Assembly (NCBI GenBank): GCA_040081715.1
Contig: JBEBFY010000001.1
Location: 62,001 to 126,000, forward strand
From: CANKJK01 sp040081715
Lineage (GTDB): Bacteria > Acidobacteriota > Vicinamibacteria > Vicinamibacterales > UBA2999
Reading direction: 5' to 3'
DNA length: 64,000 bases
In this document: one piece after another, positions 34,901 to 42,105 of the stretch
Layout of the letters: the number at the start of each line of letters is the position of its first letter
How positions within the stretch are numbered: position 1 is the first letter of the stretch
Made by a program: the position numbers and the translations under genes
The notes under the pieces: generated by a model
Databases searched by the model: none
The model's input: only the letters and a program-made list of their open reading frames with translations
What the model was told of the DNA's origin: nothing

Positions 34901-35659
34901 CTTCTCCCAGCGGCGCAGTTCCTCGCGCAGCTTGCGATACCGGCGGGCGCGGGCGGCCTGCCGCTTCAGGGCACCACGCTGCTTCTCCACCTCGAACACA
35001 ATGTCGTCGATGCGGATGAGGTTCTGCTGGGCGGCATCGAGCTTGAGCTCGGCCGCCCTGCGGCGCGACTTGTACTTCGTCACGCCGGCGGCTTCCTCGA
35101 TGAGCTGGCGGCGGTCGGTGGGCCGCGAGCTGAGGATCATGCCGATCTTGCCCTGCTCGATGATCGAATAGGCCTTCGCGCCCAGGCCGGTGTCCATCAG
35201 CAGTTCGTGGACGTCACGCAGCCGGCAGGTTTCCCCGTCGATCAGGTACTCGCTCTCGCCGGACCTGTACAGGCGCCGCGTGACCTCGACGTCGCGCGTG
35301 AACTCGTCAACGAGTTCCTCGATGCCGACCGCACCAAACTCCGGCGCACCCACCGTCACCAGGCCGGCGTCGTCTTCCAGGGCCTGACGGACCCTGGCCA
35401 GGCCCGAGAGTTTCAGACGGACTTCGGCCGTGCCGCCAGCCTTCCGGGCATCGCTGCCGCTGAAGATGACGTCCTCCATCTTGTCGCCGCGGAGACTCTT
35501 GGCGCTCTGTTCACCGAGCACCCAGGTGATGGCGTCGGCCACATTGCTCTTGCCGCAGCCGTTGGGGCCGACGATGGCCGTGACGCCCTTGTCGAAGGCG
35601 AGTTCAGATCGGTCCGAAAAGGACTTGAAACCAGAAATTTCGAGGCGGTCGAGACGCAT
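31925..35659 (-). CDS. smc: Chromosome segregation ATPase SMC
   Basis: A 1244-residue condensin-type ATPase. The N-terminal head starts LDRLEISGFKSFSDRSELAF with Walker A GPNGCGKSN (about 32-40). Two long coiled-coil arms flank the hinge (about 510-680, including GFGDAARMVLIEANGHVCQQ). The C-terminal head has the signature LLSGGEKALTAIALMFAIF and Walker B/D-loop FCLLDEIDAPLDDANVSRF. An acidic insert (about 1000-1050) before the last coil is longer than usual. No scpA or scpB is present nearby. ATG 35659 has AAGGGGG as SD. Confidence 0.97.
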   Translation of the reverse strand: MRLDRLEISGFKSFSDRSELAFDKGVTAIVGPNGCGKSNVADAITWVLGEQSAKSLRGDKMEDVIFSGSDARKAGGTAEVRLKLSGLARVRQALEDDAGLVTVGAPEFGAVGIEELVDEFTRDVEVTRRLYRSGESEYLIDGETCRLRDVHELLMDTGLGAKAYSIIEQGKIGMILSSRPTDRRQLIEEAAGVTKYKSRRRAAELKLDAAQQNLIRIDDIVFEVEKQRGALKRQAARARRYRKLREELRRWEKVLFARRYRELQHHIESALSRLTVAREEEAAAAARVADVESGLGRLRIEQAESDGRATAVREEAHAAEIDLNRRQQQMEFNRQHAQNLAHRATEVENEALDLEARREPARVAIDSKRAAGVDAVQARDEAAAVLAEATAAHRSAQQRIEQFEADLDDARQAGFRVMNSATTVRHVMSHADTQRTQVTDRVGRLDMEFADLRREQELADGEATVAREALARSAVSLEHLALSRTTKEAELASGRDALDGRVKMVRAREQELASVEARLASLEELSADRAGFGDAARMVLIEANGHVCQQGAVADYLEVDSRYERAVEACLGELLQHVIVERHDQAEAGLSLVRQADAGRCGFVVVDPGSNGYHPHAPLSMEGIVPVSQLIRINGPHALTIQKVMPEAYVAESFEQAVAVSRQTSAPVATVAGDVFRGPHLVTGGTTTEARGILQTKREIKELKARVDTDHLALSRLIEAVEALELTVAETSSTISALQAEQHRQEVAVVGFQSQMKRAEDDHVRLARKAESIELERRQAAEELGDLDARVEEAQTTLSQLEAEQYESEARLGAAQQRLFDVRADVDDLSRKAAEAGAAHAGLLERVSALATEVERLEDGARELEERITSRRAETDQLRARRTGLLDEVAESERLLDEGVRGLDALRERVRLADEAAQTIREQVDAQDGHIRAARHGLDEMRQQVAALELSRVTAEADLTHVAQSCFEAVQAGMDDVLAEVAAMEQSGQAEPDAAVINAEDSDPESDEVAVSGDAIGGDAAEAAPAAQHTSMSAEEAIAALKGKIDRLGPVNMMAIEQFDELETRHTFLTTQRQDLNDSIAQTAEAIKRIDETTKVRFREAFTAIQANFQVTFSTLFGGGHAGLSLLDENDPLESGIDIVASPPGKRLQNVMLLSGGEKALTAIALMFAIFRYKPSPFCLLDEIDAPLDDANVSRFVEMLRSMLDRTQFILITHNRRTMEIANRLYGVTMEEPGVSKLISVQLH

Positions 35660-35710
35660 GCCGTGCCCCCTTCCGAGGGGAAAAAATGGTGCCTGCCGAA
35701 AGCGGTGGCC

Positions 35711-35739
35711 AGTCTAGCAAGTGCTAGCCATAGTGGCAA
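35711..35739 (-). promoter_or_regulatory. Sigma70-type promoter for smc
   Basis: On the minus strand TTGCCA (35739-35734) and TAGACT (35716-35711) are separated by 17 bp. The start codon of smc is 51 bases downstream, giving a conventional leader with a strong SD. Confidence 0.6.
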
Positions 35740-35802
35740 GGTGATTAGGAGACCCCCATATTTAGGGGCCAGGGCCGAAACGGGGGCGGCGGAGGCTGGA
35801 GC

Positions 35803-37239
35803 CTAATCGGCCCGAATCCGGATGTTTCGCCACATGATCGTGCCGCCCTGGTACTGGAAGAGGATGTATCCAGCCTCCGCGATCTCGTGCTCGATCACAT
35901 TGGTCAACGTGCCGTTCAGATAGGCCTGCACCTGGCCTTTGGCCGAGAGGATCCTGACCTCGTTCCAGTAGCCGGGCCCCTTGTTCGCGCGGACGGCGGC
36001 GGCCGCGTCGTACTTCTGCTTGATTGACACCGCCATGCCTGCGGCGCGCATGATGCCGTCGTTGTCGCCTTCGATTTCGATCGCGCGCGGCCACATCCGG
36101 TGCTCGCCACCGAACAGCAGGTAGCCGCTGCTCCCGGTGCTGAAGTGCTCGTCACCGGGCTCGTGGTCCGCCGGGGGGACCCACCGGAACTCCAGCCGCA
36201 ACTCGAAGTCCTTGAACTTCTCCGCGGTCGACCAGTAGCCGTGCTGCCGGCCGCGGCCGACAATCATGCCGTCCTCGACGTGGAACGACTCCGGTGTCGT
36301 CTTGCCACAACCCTCCGGTGCGGGCGTGCAGTTCATGCCGAAGAGGAAGGTCATGCCGGTGAAGTCGCGACCGTTGAACAGCGCCTTGAACCCCGGTTCC
36401 ACTGTGGGAGCCGCATCGGCGAACTTCATGCGCCTCAGGATCGCGGGGTCCATCGGGAGGTCGGCCTTCGCGGCGGGAAAGCCTCCCTGCTGCAGCAGAT
36501 AGGCGACGATGTCCAGCTTCTGCGCCGGGCTGATCGACTCGATGTCCCACGCCGGCATGGCGTCGCGAATGCGCACGAACAGGTGGTAGACGCTCTCGTG
36601 ACCGCGAATGGAACGCCCGGACACGGCGCCCGACACCATGCGCGTCGTGCCGACGTCGAAGCCCCGAAGCGGCTCGTCCGGCCCCTTCGCATCAGCAGCG
36701 CCGACCGTGTGGCAGAACATGCAATGACGCCGGAACAGCATGGCGCCGCGGCCCGCCTGCTCGTCCGAGTAGGACACGGGCAACGGCCCTGGGGCTCCCG
36801 TCGCGGCCGGAGCCGCAGGGGCCGCGGGCGGCATCTTCACTGCGGGCAACTCGGACGCCCCCGCCGGAACCTTCGCGCGCTGCAGCATGTAGGCCAGGAT
36901 GTCCGCGTTCTGCTGGGCCGAGAGACCACCTGGGCTTGTCAGCGGCATCGTGGCCTGCATCAGCTTCAGCAGTTCCGGAACCGTGCGGTGCTTCCAGCGC
37001 GAGAGCAACTCCGGAGCCTGGAGCCCCGGAGCGAAGTCCGTGCCCTCAAGATTCACGCCGTGGCACTGCGCGCAGTGGGCCGCATAGAGGGGAGCGCCCC
37101 GCGACGCCTGCCGGGACGTAAAGCTGACGCTCGCCACGCCAGTCGCCTGCGTCGAGGCGCGATTGAACTCGCCATCGACCGCAAGCATCGCGGCGATCGC
37201 GAGGAGCAGACCCGTACCGGGAAGGGACCAGAACTTCAT
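35803..37239 (-). CDS. Exported dihaem cytochrome c fused to a DUF1080 domain
   Basis: A 478-residue exported protein. After a signal peptide it has two cytochrome c modules with CAQCH (residues 56-60) and CMFCH (173-177). A C-terminal DUF1080/3-keto-disaccharide-hydrolase-type jelly roll follows (about 285-478), containing FKALFNGRDFTGM and ATGYWNE-like sugar-binding strands (GPGYWNEVRILSAKGQVQAY). DUF1080 domains are lectin-like glucanase folds common in Acidobacteriota and Planctomycetota. It lies downstream of the PQQ dehydrogenase and may accept its electrons. ATG 37239 has AGAGGTGG upstream; a longer frame to 37296 is unlikely. Confidence 0.85.
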   Translation of the reverse strand: MKFWSLPGTGLLLAIAAMLAVDGEFNRASTQATGVASVSFTSRQASRGAPLYAAHCAQCHGVNLEGTDFAPGLQAPELLSRWKHRTVPELLKLMQATMPLTSPGGLSAQQNADILAYMLQRAKVPAGASELPAVKMPPAAPAAPAATGAPGPLPVSYSDEQAGRGAMLFRRHCMFCHTVGAADAKGPDEPLRGFDVGTTRMVSGAVSGRSIRGHESVYHLFVRIRDAMPAWDIESISPAQKLDIVAYLLQQGGFPAAKADLPMDPAILRRMKFADAAPTVEPGFKALFNGRDFTGMTFLFGMNCTPAPEGCGKTTPESFHVEDGMIVGRGRQHGYWSTAEKFKDFELRLEFRWVPPADHEPGDEHFSTGSSGYLLFGGEHRMWPRAIEIEGDNDGIMRAAGMAVSIKQKYDAAAAVRANKGPGYWNEVRILSAKGQVQAYLNGTLTNVIEHEIAEAGYILFQYQGGTIMWRNIRIRAD

Positions 37240-37368
37240 TGCAGCGCCACCTCTTGTGACTTGTTGACCGACGTGCGGCGGAACGGCCGGCCGCACCTAA
37301 CAGGCCACACTCTACACGCGCAGGGCGAACGGAAAACCCGTAGGCGAGTGAAACGGGGTGGGGGAGGA

Positions 37369-39174
37369 CTAGCGGGTGGCTCGGGTGCTGGGCAGAGCGA
37401 AGGTGAGGATGGCGTCGCCTCCGGAGGGCACGGTGATGTACTGCGTGCCGTTCACCTGGTAGGTAATCTGGCCGCCCCGGATGGCGCCCCCGGTATAGAA
37501 CTTCCAGGCCTGCTTGCCGGTCTTTGCGTTGAGCGCCACGAAGTTGCCTTGCCGGTCGCCCACGAAGACCAGGTTGCCGGAAGTCGAAAACACCCCCGCT
37601 GAGGGCCCGCCGGCGAGCGGGGTGCGCCACACGAGTTCATTGGTGGCCGGGTCGTAGGCCGACACACTCCCCTGCTCCGGGGCCGCGGAATCGCGGCGGC
37701 CAGCCGTGCTGAACTGCCCGTTCTTCAATGTGGCGCCGGTCGGCACGACGTTCATGAAGATCGGGAGGTCCTTCCCCGCCACATAGAGGAGCCCCGTCTG
37801 CGGGCTGAACGCGTTGCCCCCGTAGTGGACGGCCTCGCGGGGCGCGTGTACCGCACCGGTCCGCACCGGGGGCGTGTAGAGCGGTACCTTCGGGAACTTC
37901 TCGAACTGCGGGAACAGGGGCCGGTCCACCGTCTGGGGCGCAGTCGGCGTCATCGGCTTGCCGGACACCGTCTGCGGAATCGGCTGGGTGGGCCAGGGCT
38001 CTTCACCGGGGGTATCGGTGGCGGTCGACACAGGCGTTTCCACGATCGGGTTGATGGGCTTGCCCGTCTCGCGGTCGACGATGTAGATGAAGCCGTTTTT
38101 GTTGCCCGCTGCGCTCGCCTTCACGAGCCGCCCTCGCACGCGCATGTCGAAAAGGATCGGCTGCTGGCCGGAGTCGTAGTCCCACAGGTCGTGATGCACG
38201 TGCTGGAAGAACCACTTCATCCTGCCGCTTGTGAGGTCCAGTGTGACGAAGCCGTTGGTGAAGAGATTGATGCCCTTCCTGGCCGAACCGTCCTGGTCGG
38301 GCGATGGGTTCGCGATGGTGAGGTGGAGCGTGTTCGTCTCAACGTCGATGGCCGGCGTGGCCCAGATGCCGCCGCCGTGGCGCACGCCGCCGACCCAGGT
38401 GTCCTTCGCGATCTCCCACCCTTCATCGCCGGGCCCCTGCGGCACGCCCATGAACTTCCAGAGCGCCTTCCCGGACTTCGCGTCGATGCCGACGATCATG
38501 CCGCCGGGAATATGGTTCTCGCTGAGCGCCGTCCCCACCACGATCACGCCGTTGCCGTACTGCGGCACCATATTGATTGCGTAGCCCCACTCGGCGGGCT
38601 TGCCCATCTCCGGGAATCTCGCCATCAACATCTCGGTGACGGCGTTGGAGACACCTGCGTCTCCAAACGACGCCACCGGCTCGCCGGTCTTCGCGTCAAG
38701 CGCGAACACCCGTACATCCTTCGCGAGGTAGATCCGGCCGTCACCGTACGCGACGCCTCGAGTGGCCCCGACCTTGGTGTTGGACCACACCAGCCGCCCC
38801 GTCGCGGCGTCGAGCGCGACGACGCTGTCGGACGACGAGACGTACATGAGCCCGTCCACGACAATCGGCGTGGAGCCCGCGTTGCGCGTGTGGTACAGCC
38901 ACCGCACCGCCATCGTGCCCACGTTGGCCGGCGTGATCTGATCCAGCGCGGCGTGCCGCGAGTTCTTCGCGTCCAGATGGTTGAGCGGCCAGTTCCGGGA
39001 GGTGGCGGGGTTCACTGTGGGCGCCGGCACGAAGGGGCTCGTCAGGTCCTGCCCCATGCTCCGGCGCAGTTCTTCCGGGGTCATCTCACGCGGCTTGGCA
39101 GGCTCCTGGCTTGAGGCCGGCGCGGAGAGGGCCGCCACGAGACAGAGCATGGTGACAGCCGTGACGTGCCGCAT
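37369..39174 (-). CDS. PQQ-dependent (quinoprotein) dehydrogenase, exported
   Basis: A 601-residue periplasmic eight-bladed propeller dehydrogenase of the PQQ alcohol/glucose type. Tryptophan-docking repeats are visible, such as DAATGRLVWSNTKVGATRGV, GIDAKSGKALWKF and ALNAKTGKQAWKFYTGG. The WDYDSGQQPILFDM region and the GVRHGGGIWATPAID segment match the family. A signal peptide precedes (HVTAVTMLCLVAALSAPASS). No haem motif is present, so electrons must go to a separate carrier, plausibly the dihaem protein next door. The start at 39174 has GGAGGG ten bases upstream. Substrate unknown. Confidence 0.9.
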   Translation of the reverse strand: MRHVTAVTMLCLVAALSAPASSQEPAKPREMTPEELRRSMGQDLTSPFVPAPTVNPATSRNWPLNHLDAKNSRHAALDQITPANVGTMAVRWLYHTRNAGSTPIVVDGLMYVSSSDSVVALDAATGRLVWSNTKVGATRGVAYGDGRIYLAKDVRVFALDAKTGEPVASFGDAGVSNAVTEMLMARFPEMGKPAEWGYAINMVPQYGNGVIVVGTALSENHIPGGMIVGIDAKSGKALWKFMGVPQGPGDEGWEIAKDTWVGGVRHGGGIWATPAIDVETNTLHLTIANPSPDQDGSARKGINLFTNGFVTLDLTSGRMKWFFQHVHHDLWDYDSGQQPILFDMRVRGRLVKASAAGNKNGFIYIVDRETGKPINPIVETPVSTATDTPGEEPWPTQPIPQTVSGKPMTPTAPQTVDRPLFPQFEKFPKVPLYTPPVRTGAVHAPREAVHYGGNAFSPQTGLLYVAGKDLPIFMNVVPTGATLKNGQFSTAGRRDSAAPEQGSVSAYDPATNELVWRTPLAGGPSAGVFSTSGNLVFVGDRQGNFVALNAKTGKQAWKFYTGGAIRGGQITYQVNGTQYITVPSGGDAILTFALPSTRATR

Positions 39175-39187
39175 GGCAGGCTCCCTC

Positions 39188-40813
39188 CTAACGTGCGGCC
39201 TGCTTGCCGGGCGCCTTCGCCATCTCACTGAGGCGCTGCGCCTCGGGAAAGAGCGTGATCGCCAACTGCACCTGCGGATCCGTTTCCGAGAGACGGCGGC
39301 GGGCTTCCGCGGCGCCGAATAGGTCGAAGTCGATCTCGTAGCGCATCATCGCCTTGACGAAGACGAGGTCCTTCTCCCATCCGGGTTCGTCGACGACCAC
39401 CTTCATCCGCGTCAGCATGTCGCGGAACTCCCGAACCATGGCGTCGTCCACGAGAAAGCCCTGCGACACGTCGTGCCGGTCCTTGCCGCCGCCGGGCGGA
39501 ACGCGCGCGTCGCCCTTGCGCGTAAAGCGCTGGGCGAAGGTGTCGAACAACTGCCGGCCGTAGAGCAGGCGCGCGAAGCGGCCGGGGTTGAACCCGTCGA
39601 CCGGACCATCAAGCCGCCTGTCCGGTTCGACGCCGCCTCCGCTGTACACCTTGCGGCCGGCCGAGGTCAGTTTCAGATCCTCGGGGTTGTGCACCTTGTT
39701 CGGGTCCTGCTCCTTCTGGGAGTACATCTGGTACTCGTCGAAGGTGCCGTCCCACGGGCGCTGAATCAGCCGGCCGCTCGGCGTGTAGTACCGCGCCGTG
39801 GTCACCGCGAGGCCTGCACCCTGATTGATGCGATAGACGGACTGGACCAACGCCTTGCCGAAGGTCGTTTCGCCCACAACGAGGCCGCGGTCGTGGTCCT
39901 GCAGCGCGCCCGAGACAATCTCGGAGGCGCTCGCGCTGTTGCGGTTCACCAGCACGACCAGCGGCAGGCTGAGGTAGCTGCTCTGCTCCGTCGCCCGGTA
40001 GTCCTGGTCGGAATTCGGCACGCGGCCGCGCGTGTAGACGATCATCTCGCCCTTCGGCACGAACCGGTTGGTGATCTTGATCGCCTGGTCGAGCGGCCCG
40101 CCCGGATTGCCGCGCAGGTCGAACACGAGCCGCTTCATGCCCTTCGCGGTCAGGTCGGCCAGCGCCTTGCCGACTTCGGCGTTGCTGTTCTCCGCGAACT
40201 CGGCCAACTGGATGTAGCCGGTGGTGGCGTCGATCATGAACGACGCGCGTACGGTGACGATGTGGATCTCGTCGCGCACGACCGAGAGCGGGATCAGGTT
40301 GTCGTAGCCGTTCCGCTTCAGCTCGATGCCGACGGATGTCCCCTTCGGGCCCTTGAGCTTCTTGACCGCCTGCTCGGTGGTCCAGCTCTTGGTGCTCTCG
40401 CCTTCAATCTTCGCGATCACGTCGCCGCGGCGCAGCCCCTTCTGGTGGGCGGGCGACCCTTCGAAGAGCTGCACGACGGTGATGTCGCCGTCGGCCACGG
40501 CAATGGAGACACCGAGGCCGTAGTACCGGCCCTCCTGGCGCTCCCGCATCTGGGCATAGCTCTTCGGGTCCATGAAGTTGGAGTGGGGGTCCAACGTCTG
40601 GAGCATGCCGCTGATACCGCTGTAGACGAGGCGGTCGGATTCCACCGGACCCACGTAATTCGCTTCGATGGCGCTGAGGGCGGCGGTGAAGAGCTTGTAC
40701 TGCTCGGAGACCCGGTCTTCGGTGGCCAGGGCCCCGCGGCCGAACACGCCCCCGATAAGGGCCGCAACCGCAATCGCGGCCACGGCCGCAGCGGCCGAAC
40801 GGTACCTGCGCAT
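39188..40813 (-). CDS. C-terminal processing peptidase (S41, CtpA-like)
   Basis: A 541-residue envelope protease. It has an N-terminal membrane anchor (AAAAVAAIAVAALIGGVFG), a PDZ domain (YYGLGVSIAVADGDITVVQ), and the S41 core. The catalytic Ser lies in NRNSASASEIVSGAL and the Lys in VVGETTFGKALVQSVY. The long tail (about 430-541) ends in an Ala/Lys-rich segment. The family trims C-termini of exported proteins. ATG 40813 is preferred over the upstream frame. Its stop lies 13 bases before the PQQ dehydrogenase start. Confidence 0.93.
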   Translation of the reverse strand: MRRYRSAAAAVAAIAVAALIGGVFGRGALATEDRVSEQYKLFTAALSAIEANYVGPVESDRLVYSGISGMLQTLDPHSNFMDPKSYAQMRERQEGRYYGLGVSIAVADGDITVVQLFEGSPAHQKGLRRGDVIAKIEGESTKSWTTEQAVKKLKGPKGTSVGIELKRNGYDNLIPLSVVRDEIHIVTVRASFMIDATTGYIQLAEFAENSNAEVGKALADLTAKGMKRLVFDLRGNPGGPLDQAIKITNRFVPKGEMIVYTRGRVPNSDQDYRATEQSSYLSLPLVVLVNRNSASASEIVSGALQDHDRGLVVGETTFGKALVQSVYRINQGAGLAVTTARYYTPSGRLIQRPWDGTFDEYQMYSQKEQDPNKVHNPEDLKLTSAGRKVYSGGGVEPDRRLDGPVDGFNPGRFARLLYGRQLFDTFAQRFTRKGDARVPPGGGKDRHDVSQGFLVDDAMVREFRDMLTRMKVVVDEPGWEKDLVFVKAMMRYEIDFDLFGAAEARRRLSETDPQVQLAITLFPEAQRLSEMAKAPGKQAAR

Positions 40814-40861
40814 GCCCGAAACTCTAACAGAAACAACCCGCGGCGCCACAGGCTTGTGACC

Positions 40862-40889
40862 TTGACCCCCGGAGTCGAGCTTCTATAAT
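40862..40889 (+). promoter_or_regulatory. Strong sigma70-type promoter of tatAC
   Basis: TTGACC (40862-40867) and a perfect TATAAT (40884-40889) are separated by 16 bp. The tatA ATG lies at 40959, giving a leader of about 60 bases with CTGGAG as SD region (40946-40951). Confidence 0.7.
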
Positions 40890-40958
40890 GGGTTCAAGCA
40901 CTTGCGGCGATTTTGACGCGGTGAGTTCACGCCGCAGCCTTTCGACTGGAGTTACGCC

Positions 40959-41237
40959 ATGTTTGGTCTGGGAATGCAGGAGCTGGTCATCATCCTGGTG
41001 ATCGCGTTGATCATCTTCGGCCCCCGCAAGCTTCCGGAGCTGGGCCGCTCGCTCGGCAAGAGCATCGGGGAGTTCAAGAAGGCCTCCAACGAGCTGCGCA
41101 ACACCATCGAGGATGAAATCCGCGTCGAGGAGACCAAGGTCACCCCCGCTCCGGCTCCCGCGCCGGCGGCGGCCTCAACCGCGGCTCCCGCTGAGAGCAC
41201 GGTCAGCCGCTCGGCCAGCACCGGCACGGACGCGTAG
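40959..41237 (+). CDS. tatA: Sec-independent translocase subunit TatA
   Basis: A 92-residue pore-forming subunit of the twin-arginine translocase. It has the short N-terminal transmembrane helix (ELVIILVIALIIF), the FGPRKLPELGRSLGKSIGEF hinge and amphipathic helix, and an Ala/Pro-rich tail. The sequence could serve as TatA or TatB; no separate tatB is seen here. It is followed by tatC after five bases. Confidence 0.95.
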   Translation: MFGLGMQELVIILVIALIIFGPRKLPELGRSLGKSIGEFKKASNELRNTIEDEIRVEETKVTPAPAPAPAAASTAAPAESTVSRSASTGTDA

Positions 41238-41242
41238 GCTCG

Positions 41243-42070
41243 ATGGCACTGGTTCCCTTCCCCAGCCAGGCGCCGGAGGCGGCGCCCGGGGAAGACGAAA
41301 TCGCCGAATGGTCTGACGACCAGACGGGCGGGAAGATGTCCTTCCTGGAGCATCTCGACGAGCTCCGGAAGCGCATCATCTGGTCGCTGTCGGCCCTGGT
41401 CGCCGGGACGCTCGTCGCCTTCATCTTCCACAACGAGATCTTCGATTTCGTAATGCGCCCCATGCAGCGGATGCTGCCGAAGGGCGGCACGCTCGTCTAC
41501 ACGGACCCGACCGAAGCGTTCATGCTGCACATCCAGCTTGCGCTCATCGCGGGCCTGATCCTGGCCACGCCGGTCGTCTTCACGCAGCTCTGGCTCTTTG
41601 TCGCGCCCGGTCTCTACTCGAAAGAGAAGCGGATGGCGATTCCGTTCGTGGTGATGTCGTCGGTGCTCTTCGTGGTGGGCGCGGCGTTCTCGCACTACGT
41701 GGTGTTCCCCATCACGTGGCAGTTCTTCGTGGGGTTCACCAACGACATCCTGACGTTTATGCCCAGGGTCGAGCCGGCTTTCTCGATCTACATGCGGCTG
41801 ATCCTCGCCCTCGGCATCACGTTCCAGGTACCGACGGTGGTGCTCTTCCTGGCGCGGATGGGCATGATCACGCCGCGCTTCATGATCAAGCAATTCAAGT
41901 ACGCGGTGATGATCATCATTATTGCGGCCGCGATCCTCTCGCCGGACGGCGGGGGCGTGGGCCTTGTCGCGATGGGCGGGCCCGTGATCGTGCTCTACAT
42001 CCTGAGCATCGGCCTGGCGTGGGCCTTCGGGAAGAAGAAGGCCCTGCCGGAAGACGAGGCGGACGCCTAG
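41243..42070 (+). CDS. tatC: Sec-independent translocase subunit TatC
   Basis: A 275-residue six-helix receptor for twin-arginine signal peptides. Motifs include MSFLEHLDELRKRIIWSL at the first helix, YTDPTEAFMLHIQLALIAGL, and the PIVFTQLW-like stretch PVVFTQLWLFVAPGLYSKEK. An acidic 30-residue extension precedes the usual start. The twin-arginine-like signal of the cupredoxin at 30309 is a candidate client. Confidence 0.96.
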   Translation: MALVPFPSQAPEAAPGEDEIAEWSDDQTGGKMSFLEHLDELRKRIIWSLSALVAGTLVAFIFHNEIFDFVMRPMQRMLPKGGTLVYTDPTEAFMLHIQLALIAGLILATPVVFTQLWLFVAPGLYSKEKRMAIPFVVMSSVLFVVGAAFSHYVVFPITWQFFVGFTNDILTFMPRVEPAFSIYMRLILALGITFQVPTVVLFLARMGMITPRFMIKQFKYAVMIIIIAAAILSPDGGGVGLVAMGGPVIVLYILSIGLAWAFGKKKALPEDEADA

Positions 42071-42083
42071 TCCAGGCGTCCGC
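42059..42083. terminator. Long GC-rich hairpin over the tatC stop codon
   Basis: GCGGACGCC (42059-42067) pairs perfectly over nine bases with GGCGTCCGC (42075-42083); the loop contains the tatC TAG. It lies between convergent genes and could stop transcription in both directions, though no T-run follows on the plus strand. Confidence 0.45.
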
Positions 42084-42105
42084 GCTCTGTCGGCTTCCGC
42101 GTTTC

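Noticed and set aside
33749..35806. 685-codon plus-strand frame
   Set aside because: It is antisense to smc, which has intact Walker and signature motifs.
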